From Tulasnella sp. 424 (Eukaryota; Basidiomycota; Agaricomycetes; Cantharellales; Tulasnellaceae), in assembly GCA_019633425.1 (NCBI GenBank), contig WSUB01000017.1, forward strand, positions 248,001-312,000: a DNA stretch of 64,000 nt, read 5' to 3'. Both the position numbers and the translations under genes were made by a program. The notes below the pieces were generated by a model. The model had not been told where the DNA came from. It ran no database searches and worked only from the letters and a program-made list of their open reading frames with translations. Of this stretch, positions 55,490 to 64,000 are shown in pieces. Numbering within the stretch: the first letter of the stretch is position 1; the number at the start of each line of letters is the position of its first letter.

Positions 55490-57829
55490 ATGAGTGCACC
55501 CGCTAGTGCCTCCAGTCCACCCAATGGAAGCCCCGAACCGCCAAGGCGGAACAGCAGTCCAAACGACGGTGCTACTCTAAACCAGATTAACCCTCTTCAA
55601 AATGCTAACGAGAAAGGAGTCGCATCGCTAGATAGCCAAAAGCGGCCTGGAGGATCAGACTTTTGGCTGGTCATTGTCTCGTTAATGGTGGCCACATTTG
55701 TATCCGCGCTCGATGTGGTACTTGGCATCCTCTTTATAACCCACGGCAGCATATTTTAACCACTTGAACCCAATATAGACGGCAGTTTCAACGGCCCTGC
55801 CAACTATCGTGAGCAAACTCCAAGGACGCGAATTCGTATGGGTTGGATCCTCCTACACCCTCGCCAGCACGGCTTTTTTACCCATGTCTGGTCAGCAGGT
55901 GTTCTCGGAATGAAGTATTTTCTTCTATTTTAACCTCCTTCAACGTTTTATTATAGGTGGTTTGGCCCAAATATGGGGTCGAAAACCAGTCATTCTTGGA
56001 GCGCTGCTTCTCTTCCTGTTGGGTTCAGGTATTTGTGGAGGTGCTCACAGCATGGGGATGCTAATTGCCGGAAGAAGTGAGCTCCTATTAAGTGTCAGAA
56101 AAGGGTTGGCGTGGACTGACTGACCGGCGCAGCGATCCAGGGCCTTGGTTCGGGGGGCATCCTGGCGTTAACGGAGATTATCATCGCAGACTTGGTCCCA
56201 CTTAGACAAAGAGGGGCTTTCCTTGGCATTTTTGGAGGGTATGACGTCTCTCCGCTGCCTCGCCTTTTCTACAGCATTAAATTTTATTGCAGAGTATGGG
56301 CTGTTGCTGCAGCCGTTGGCCCACCAATCGGAGGTGCCTTCTCTGAGAGCACATGGCGGTGGCTATTTTGTACGCAGCGCCTACCACCACTACCGAATGA
56401 AATTTACTTGACTGTGATTTGCGATAGATCTCAACGTCCCTCTGACTACAGTTGCCACTGTACTTGTCTTCGTGTTCCTCCACGTCAAGTCACCTAGAGA
56501 GGATTTCCGCACGAGGATGGGCCGCATAGATTGGATGTGGGTTGATTTCCCTTGTTCCACTTTATTTGTGTCGTCTGTCCTCACTATACGGTATTCCTTA
56601 GCGGGAACATTCTTGTCATCGCGGCCACGACATCCACCATCATAGCCCTTACCTGGGGCGGTGTTCGATATCCGTGGGACTCCTACAAAGTCCTAGTTCC
56701 ACTTATTCTTGGAATAGTTGGTTTGATTGCATTCTTCCTTTACGAGGGTTTCGTTCCTTCCGAGCCTGTAGTACCATGGGAGCTATTGAAGCATCGGACG
56801 AGTCTCAGCGGGTGAGTCGGTATTTGACCAGATAGCTGAAAACGGGACGACATTTTGATTACTATCGCGTTGCATTGTAAACAGGTACCTGGGGACATTC
56901 CTTCAAGGCGTCGTTGTGGCAGCTGTGTGCTGTGAGTTACGCCTTTTCTCCGTCATCAAATTGACGTTGTGCTTACCATCGTTTTCCTCGCGCATCAAGA
57001 CTACGTTCCTGTTTATTTCCAAGCAGCTAAGACTCAGAGTGCACTTCACTCTGGTGTCAGCTTTCTTGCCACAGCATGTGCTATATCTGTCGGATCACTG
57101 CGTTAGTCGCTCCTCCGTCGCTCTTCATCGAATACTTACATTATTACTGTCGCAAACTTAGTGGCAGGTCCTTCCGTTAGCATTGTACACCGGTACCGTC
57201 CTCAAAATGTGATCGGCTGGATCCTTATTGCTGTCGGCCTTGGCTTGCTCACGTTGTTGAGCGCCAACTCGTCTCTATCAACTTGGATTGGTGTCCAGAT
57301 ACCGATTGGACTCGGCATAGGTGTCCTTTTCCCGAGCGTTACTTTCCCCATATTGGCACCACTGCCGTTGTCAGAAAGTGCACATGCGTTAGCGCTTTTA
57401 GCTTTCTTCCGAAATTTCAGTTTGGTAAGTGTGAAGACAACGCGTCGACGGGGGAATCTCCTAACCCACTTCCATTTTATTCCATAGACTTGGGGTACGA
57501 CCATTGGAAGCACCATCCTTCGAAACGAGCTGAAACGAAGACTTCCATCTGAATTCCTCGAGCAAGTTACTGGTGGCGCAGATTCATCAAATCTTGAGCT
57601 TGCCTACGCAGTCATCCCGGTCATCCCCACCTTGTCAGAACCTTTGAAAACACAAGTCAGAGTCGCATTTGCGGAGAGTTTGAGGTTGATTTGGTTTGTC
57701 TTGCTCGGGGTTGCGGGAGCAGGCGTGCTGAGCTTGCTACTCATGAGAGAGCAGGAGATGGCTGATATGACGGATGATCAATGGGGGATGAAGGAGCGGG
57801 AGAGGCCAACCGATGGCGGCCCTGCTTAA
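55490..57829 (+). CDS. MFS multidrug-type exporter (DHA2-like, 14 spans)
   Basis: About 560 residues in at least nine exons. A disordered N-terminus (MSAPASASSPPNGSPEPP) precedes the first span (DFWLVIVSLMVATFVSALD). Motif A is readable as GGLAQIWGRKPVILGA, and the antiporter motif C as AVAAAVGPPIGGAFS. GRTIQGLGSGGI and WRWLFYLNVPL are also typical. Later spans include VLVPLILGIVGLIAFFLYEG and IGWILIAVGLGLLTLLSA. Such proteins export drugs or toxic metabolites by proton antiport at the plasma membrane. The substrate is not predictable. A biosynthetic gene cluster would be expected if it exported a metabolite, and none is visible nearby. Confidence 0.85.
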
Positions 57830-58031
57830 TATTGCAGGCATCGCCAGGATCCATCATCTGTAAAATAGATTTTGCATAAAAGGAGTTACTTAAAACGTGT
57901 ACGCGATGGTTTTACGATTGGTACAATATTAGATAAATGGCTTCTGCCTTTTAGTTTTCAGCCTCAGTGTGCTGTCAGGCTGTGTGCTTGGAAGGCGTCA
58001 CGTCATACTCCCCTATAGCAGTCCAGTTATT

Positions 58032-60658
58032 CTACCAGTTCCTGTAAGAACCGACGGTATTGCACTTACAAAGTGTCGTCCGTCCAACGTGGTCCCCGAC
58101 CGCAATTATGCCGCCATTCAGTGGACAGGCAGACTTGTGGTGAAACTTGCCAACTGTAGAAGGTTACAACGATCAGGTCGAAACAGAGTTGGTAAAAAAG
58201 GAGAACAGCTAACACGCACTTCTTGATCGCTGACTCTCCAACTTGATAGTTAGTTGGGTCGTTCCAGAGCCTGTTTCCCAAATGCGAAGCTCGCCATAGC
58301 GAGACGCAGACAGTAACCAGCGGCCATCTGGTGAGATGTCGATCCAGTCCGCTGATTGCTATTATGTCACACAATGGCCATCAAGTTAGCCCAGAGATAT
58401 TCAACTGCGATTCCCATATGCTTACGTTTAGAGGAATTGTCCTGGAGCAATAGTATCCGCCCAATGCAACCTCACCCTTAGTCCAGAGCCTGATAGACCG
58501 GTCTTCTCCGCAGCTAAAGAGTTGGGAGCCTTCTTCGGAGAACACGAGGGACTTGATAGCACCTAGGTGTTGTTCGACGGTTTGAACCAAACTCATCCCA
58601 CTCGTCTCCCAAATCCTGATGGAACCGTCATGCGACCCGACAACAAGAAGCGCTCCATCCGGTGAAAACGTCAACGCCTCCATACCGTCCTCCTCCTCGT
58701 TATATCCATTTCTATACTGGAATAGGACGGTATGGGATTTGGTATCCATGTTCCAGATTCGGAGTACGTTGTCGTGTCCCGATGTGGCCGCAAGCCGGCT
58801 TGTCCAGGAGATGCCCATCACCACGAAAGATAGCATCAACGGGTTTCCTACATATCCATCCCCGGGGAGGTTGGGGCAGCGAAGGATCTGGTGGACCTTG
58901 AACTTGACTAGGTCCCAAATCTGGAAGGGCATTGAAAGTTAACTCCTTCGCTGAACGACATGTGATCAAGCTATGCTTACCCTGATTTTCATATTTCCAT
59001 CAGCCGCCACGTATCTTCCATCGGGACTAAAACATATATTATTTACTGGCTCCTTGTGGGATTTTTTAGGGAACGGATCGAGAGATCTGAAAGCCAGAGG
59101 ATGAACATTGAATCACTCGTGTAGAAATAGAGGCTCACCCTAGCGGGACACCGGTCCTTGCGTCATATACTTGTACAATACCATTTGGATGACCAACAGC
59201 GAAGATGGACCCGTCCTCCGAGAAGCGAAGGCATTGTACCCAACTACGAACCGAAAGGGAGTCAGGTAGATCTACGGCTTCAGATATTGAAATCCGTACC
59301 CAAGTACAAGAGTTGAGTCCATCTCGACTTCTGAGACTGACTCCGTCTTGAACAGTGCGGACCATTGATCCCCTTTGACGAATTGTTCTCCAGGTGACAA
59401 ATCCAAAATCTCGCTTTCCCATAGTTGTCGAGGTCGAGTGATTACACTCAACAGACGAGACATGCCCGGACGCAACTCTGGTTTGGGGTTCCAGCAGAGT
59501 GTAAGGGCTGTGTGTATGTTGTGCGGAAGATCCAGCTCAGAGATATTCGCTGGAAGTCGACCACGAGCAATTTCAAGGATGATTCCTTGTTCGGATTTTG
59601 CACTTGCGTACGGGATCCGCTCTGAAATGATCTAAAGAAGAAAGAAAGCGAAGAAGAATCAACATCCTGGGTTCTCGGGGTATGCTTTAGTGATTACCTC
59701 CAGAGCTAAGCAGCCCCAAGCCCAGACATCGCTTGCGAGCGTGTGCACTGGGTCCTCATCCAGCAGTTCGGGGCTGAGGTGGCGAAGCGATCCTTTAAGT
59801 GTTCTTGATGTTGTGAGGCCAGAGCATCCCTCCCGAACTGCTTTCGATAAGCCGAAGTCGCAAATGACTGCCGTGAGTCCGTCTGTAACAAGAACGTTTG
59901 CCTATGGAAAGACAGAGGGGAGTTGGATTTAGAAATGAAGGAATGGTCATTTCTGACATACGGCCTTGATGTCTCCGTGACAGATAGGAGGGTCAAGAGA
60001 GTGTAGGTAAGATAAGCCTTGAGCAGCGTCGGCTAACTGAGGTCAGAGGTGTTAGCTCTCGGGAGACAGTAAACCGATTGGATTCCTCACTAGACCGAGG
60101 CGTCTTGCGAAACCAGGCCTGACCCTCTGAATATATTGGGTCACATTCCCATACGACTGGTAGGAGGACACGAGCCAGGCGACGTCCCTGTCTTCGCTGA
60201 GGAAGAAGCCAACGAGAGGCAGGACGTTCGGGTGATGCAAACTCGCCCAAATTCGAATTTCTCGAGCAAGGCGCTAGGGAGAAAGGGGATGAGTTCCAAG
60301 GGAAGGTCTACGAGTGGTTTGAGTCCTCACGACGGCGATTCTTGTTCTCTCAAAGTCTCCACCCCAAGCACGAAGTTGCTTCACAGCGACAACCTGGCCT
60401 CTCCACTGCAGGGTTGTTGACAGGGGTACTTTCCTTTCCTCAAAGGTGGCACATAAAATTTCGGCATAGCCACCGTATATATGAGAAAATTCATCACGGA
60501 ACTTGAGGCTGTGCCTTTCAATCTTTAGGTGGCTGACAAGGGATAGAACCTCTTCCTGTCAAACCCACTTAGCGATTCCAAACGGTAAAATACGTTGAAG
60601 GTGATCATACCAATGTTTTGTTGAGGCTTTCATAGTCCAGATCATCCTCCATAGACAT
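58032..60658 (-). CDS. Protein kinase with C-terminal WD40 repeats
   Basis: A multi-exon gene starting at ATG 60658 (MSMEDDLDYESLNKTL), spliced by a GTATGA...TGACAG intron. Kinase blocks are HIYGGYAEILCATF (Gly-rich loop), VAVKQLRAW (Lys), SLHHPNVLPLVGFFL, YLHSLDPPICHGDIKAANVL (catalytic Asp present), ICDFGLSKAV, RHLSPELLDEDP and SDVWAWGCLALEI. The catalytic residues are intact. WD40 repeats follow: VQCLRFSEDGSIFAVGHPNG, NNICFSPDGRYVAADG, DNVLRIWNMDTKSH, ALTFSPDGALLVVGSHDGSI and SGEDRSIRLW-type units. The last exon is joined by a GTGCGT...CTACAG intron and ends in NTVGSYRNW. Substrate and pathway are unknown, and the fusion suggests a scaffolded signalling kinase. Confidence 0.8.
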
Positions 60659-61205
60659 CAGAGGCGCAAGATAGGGGAGGTGGTCTAAAGAGTTGTCCCG
60701 TCGGTGAGAACGACCCTCGCGGTATTTATTTGTTTGGAGGCAATGCGGGCTCTAATTCCCTCACCTTGATTCGTTGGCTGCGACCTGTGTTTCCACCTGA
60801 CATCCCCAAACTAGAAATACCAATCCGCCAATCTGTTTCTCTCGTTGAAAAGTGAATCACAATCCCGAAGCCCGCTCAGTCTCTCGTGCTGTTTCATTGA
60901 CTGGGGAGATATTTGGTTCCATCCGTTCGTCAATGATTAAAACACCAGTGCTCCACGAACCAGACTCGGTGGAAGAGTGAGCGTTTAAAAGAAGTTGTGA
61001 GTACTCTGAGAGGTCTTTTGGTTTGACTGATTGCGGGGCCCGAGGCCGGGGTTTAACGTCAATTCTGCCGGGAGAAGCGTTCGGGAAAGGAAGGGGAAGG
61101 AGGTCAGGTGACGCGGGGGTGGGCGTGGGAGGTTCAATAATTTCAGTGTCGGCCGACTTCCGTCCTCTTCCTTGACTCTTGAATTCGTTCTCTGCCAGCA
61201 CCAAC
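60659..61205. other. Divergent promoter region of the kinase-WD40 gene and ILV6
   Basis: 547 bases between divergent ATGs. A minus-strand open frame (60857-61312) crosses into the ILV6 coding region and reads like Pro-rich protein, but it lacks independent support. Confidence 0.45.
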
Positions 61206-62439
61206 ATGCTCTCTCTGCGCCTTCGTGGCGCTCTTCGCGCTAGGCCACCGACTGTAGCTTCAGCGGTGACGCCTTTCGTTCGCCACAATTCTACCATCCC
61301 ACCAAAGCCCATTGAAGATTCAACGTCAGCTTTGGACTACAAAAGCGTGTCCCAACGCAGGACTCGTCCTCCTCCCCTTCCCTCATCTTATCTCCCACAG
61401 TCCCGGACTGCTGAAGAGGCTGTTACGAACATTTTGTACAACACCCCGCCGCCGAGCACGCAGCCTTACAAGAAGTAAGCCGTTCCCGCCGGAGAAACTA
61501 CACGTTGCCGAGAGAGTCTCACGTCTGATCAACTCACTCCCCGAACCAGGCATGTCCTCAACTGTCTCGTGCAAAACGAACCTGGTGTCCTGTCTCGCGT
61601 ATCTGGATGTTTAGCTGCTCGAGGTGTCAACATCGATTCTCTCGTCGTGTGCCGGACCGAGATTCGGGATCTTTCTAGAATGTGCATCGTCCTCGGAGGA
61701 CAGGACAGCGTGGTTGAGCAAATCCGAAGGCAATTGGAGGACTTGGTACGTTCTGCGGTGCTAGGTGGATCGTCAGAACTTGCAGCTCATCGTCCGTAAC
61801 AACCCTAGGTTCCCGTTTGGGCAGTTTTGGATTACACTGCGACCCCCACCATTTCACGTGAATTGTTGCTCGCCAAGGTTTCCATCCTTGGCCCGGAATA
61901 CGTTCAGGACCAGCTTTCCGGCTTTGAGGAGCAACCTGAAGCTGCTCCAACTGATGGCGACGCAGCCTTGCTCCAGAAGGAAGCAATTCTAGCACAAACG
62001 TTTGAACAGAGTGGCACCACGTCTCTCCCGGCCCCTCCTTCTGCTTCGGAACCTGATGCCCACAGCAAGGCCAAATCCCTTTCCGAAGTTCTTAGGAACC
62101 GGCATATCTATTTCGCTGCTATTCGAGCTATCACCGACCAGTTCGGAGGCAAGATTGTCGATATCGCCGAGAACAGCGTAATTGTTGAATTGTCAGGCAA
62201 GTCGTCCCGTGTAGACGCTTTCCTTGGTCTCATGAGGCCATTTGGTGTCCTCGAGTCCGCACGAACGGGTAAGCTTCAACCCATCTGTCCCTCTAACTAA
62301 AGGCTACCGTTGCCTAATACCACGACTTATTGCAGGTCTCATGGTCATGCCAAGGACGCCTGTCACGGCTACTCCAGATGAAGAATTGGCAGTATCTACC
62401 AGCGAAGCCGTCGATGCGAGCCTGCTTCCCCCTGGTTAA
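61206..62439 (+). CDS. ILV6: Acetolactate synthase regulatory (small) subunit
   Basis: Four exons give about 335 residues. The N-terminus (MLSLRLRGALRARPPTVASA, with several Arg and no acidic residues) is a likely mitochondrial targeting sequence. The ACT domain follows across intron 1: HVLNCLVQNEPGVLSRVSG and CLAARGVNIDSLVV, then RMCIVLGGQD. The second conserved half includes VWAVLDYTATPTISRELLLAKVS, FGGKIVDIAENSVIVELSGK, and RVDAFLGLMRPFGVLESARTG, spliced to LMVMPRTPV. The subunit confers valine feedback control on acetolactate synthase (Ilv2) in branched-chain amino acid synthesis. An internal Ala/Ser/Pro/Glu-rich insertion (about residues 190-240) separates the halves, as is common in fungi. 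Confidence 0.92.
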
Positions 62440-62806
62440 CTGTGTCTCTTTCCTTATTTGCATGTACTCAAGGGTTGTAGAGAGAATTTTATCCGTCTAT
62501 CCACGAAACTACGGACATAAAACTAGTTGATGCAAGATGCGCAGCAATGCATACGGAAACAGACAACGCAACGAAGAAAACGAAAAGAGATAACAGGATA
62601 AGAAATCAACCGAGAATAAAAGCACGATACGTAAAAAAAGAAGGATCAGAGATACACACGAAAGCAGGACAGATCCGAAAATGAAAAGAATGAACGAGTG
62701 GGGAGATCGCACGGTGAACGAGCTCAGTTGCAATGAGAGACGAGTGAGGGGAGTATGACAAGGTGATTGGAACAGGTCGAAGGAACGGAAGGATAGTACA
62801 GGTATT
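62440..62806. other. Convergent 3' region of ILV6 and RasGEF
   Basis: A purine-rich stretch (GAAAACGAAAAGAG on the plus strand) between convergent stop codons. It holds both 3' UTRs, and no gene is seen. Confidence 0.5.
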
Positions 62807-64000
62807 TCACCTGCGATGGAACATTTGACGGAAACGACTGGCACTTGCGCTAGCATCGGATAACAGTGCCGCGCTACTGGCAGACCTTGACTCTGTGGGA
62901 AGTGTGACCCGAGAATATAAGGTCTAAGAGTCGTGAATAGATAGTCAGCCGACTGTCTATAGCACAGGTAAGAAGAGACTCACATCTTCATCCATGATGA
63001 TGATATTCATCAGCAACTCTCGGATCTCACTTCGTTCAGGGAAAGTGAAGGCTTGAGTGTCTTGGAAACGATCTTGGTACATCACGACATTGAGGACCAT
63101 CTTCGCAATCAACGAGAATTTGCCCCAGTGGATTTGGGTCTCGTCTCCAGGTTTGTAGTCTGGGTTGGTGTCGTCGGCTCGAATAAGGTCGTAGGTATGG
63201 ACTTCCCTGAAAGGGTATAGAAGCGTCAGTCGTGAAGGGTCAGATTCAAAACCATGATACGCACATGCTAGGGATGGCAGCGTCAAACGTGTGCTTCAGG
63301 GCCATCCGATAGGCACTGTGCATCCTTGACGTTCCGAGAAGGGTCTCCAAGCTCTTGAATTCCTTCTTCCACAAGTGGCGGTCCCGAACATACGCCATGA
63401 CAGGATCATTGTCTCGGTCCGTTCGAGACGTGTTGATGCCAGAAACGACAGCGCGTAGTCCTGAATAGTTGTTGAGCTTACGGAGAACCATAGCAACACG
63501 GATGAAGAACTCGATCGATTTGGCTCGAGCTCTGGGCTTGTCATGGACAAGAATCATAGAGGCAGTCCTAAAGGGGCACAATTGGGATGAACAGCTATGA
63601 GGAGCCAGGTGACAAATGACATACCATAGGGTAAGATAATTATAAAACTTGGCCATCCTCTGTATTGAGTCGGGGAAGCCCTCGGTCCGCCGCTTATCTC
63701 CAAGCCCATGACGGAGCCAATCCCGAGGCTAGAAAGCACCCACAAAGGTCAGCGAATGCGAGCATCGTAAAAACGAAATACCCAGCCTTACCTGGACAGA
63801 CAAGAACAACGGAACCTCTAACCGGGTGATTTCCTCTGCAACATAGTGAGGTGGATGATTCGAGAGTGCCATTGCCGCCTTCATCAGATCGCGCATGTTC
63901 GGCTTCGTGCCAGGGAGAACATCAGGCCCCCTTAGCCCTTTATTGGAATTGTACTCTCCGAATAGAGGTACGCTTGGTTGGGTCCGAGCACTCTTTGCGG
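62807..64000 (-). CDS. Ras guanine-nucleotide exchange factor (CDC25-type), C-terminal part
   Basis: The 5' end lies beyond 64000. Reading on the minus strand, the exons give PNMRDLMKAAMALSNHPPHY and VAEEITRLEVPLFLSVQPRD, then FYNYLTLW spliced to TASMILVHDKPRARAKSIEFFIRVAMVLRKLNN-type helices. YSGLRAVVSGINTS, LETLLGTSRMHSAYRMAL, DETQIHWGKFSLIAKMV and IRELLMNIIIMDED follow. These are RasGEF catalytic-domain features, including the helical hairpin region that opens Ras. The last exon, after a GTGAGT intron, is Ser/Ala-rich (SRSASSAALLSDASAS) and ends RQMFHRR at TGA 62807-62809. The protein would activate a Ras-type GTPase at the membrane. N-terminal domains cannot be seen. Confidence 0.82.

Noticed and set aside
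55490..57829. MFS exporter as part of a secondary-metabolite cluster
   Set aside because: No polyketide synthase, peptide synthetase, terpene synthase or P450 gene lies within the visible neighbourhood.
60857..61312. 151-codon minus-strand Pro-rich frame
   Set aside because: It overlaps the ILV6 start and targeting sequence antisense, with no splice or family support. It might be real but cannot be supported.

Overview
The window is eukaryotic and almost certainly from a mushroom-forming basidiomycete (Agaricomycetes). Genes are dense and cut by many short introns (about 45-70 nt, GT..AG). It also carries lineage-typical families: expanded F-box proteins with the LPPELL..IF pattern, a kinase-TPR gene with 40-residue repeats, an intracellular GH51 arabinofuranosidase pair and a kinase-WD40 fusion. 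No tRNA, rRNA, CRISPR or recognisable transposon was seen.

Positions 1-22,000 are an unstable accessory block. Five segmentally duplicated units (about 1-15,550) each carry a long single-exon F-box gene on the minus strand. Copies 2 and 3 are intact, copy 5 is usable only from a downstream start, and copies 1 and 4 are broken. Between the units lie successive decay stages of one GCN4/CPC1-type bZIP pseudogene: nearly complete (5,160-6,389), internally deleted (about 12,380-13,140) and fully excised (scar near 2,281). An F-box C-terminal fragment, a decayed VPS26 (retromer) copy, a broken kinase-TPR gene and a sixth, more divergent F-box gene follow.

Positions 22,500-47,550 are a conventional block: two single-pass membrane proteins of unknown function, ribonucleotide reductase large subunit, two tandem GH51 enzymes, a RING-H2 protein, a sugar-porter MFS transporter, eIF3i, and glycerol kinase divergent from eIF3i.

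Positions 47,800-53,900 hold a second F-box array: three head-to-tail plus-strand genes with a conserved coding intron and a probable 5' UTR intron. After it come a small FHA protein, a DHA-type MFS exporter, a kinase-WD40 protein, the acetolactate synthase small subunit, and the C-terminal catalytic half of a RasGEF cut off by the window end.

Two separately duplicating F-box arrays flank ordinary housekeeping genes. Both F-box groups share one layout: N-terminal F-box, conserved repeats, and a highly variable stretch just before a conserved (L/P)F(G/S)G motif. This suggests adaptor proteins with a fast-changing surface, which is inference. Splice sites were assigned by eye from reading frame and family similarity.
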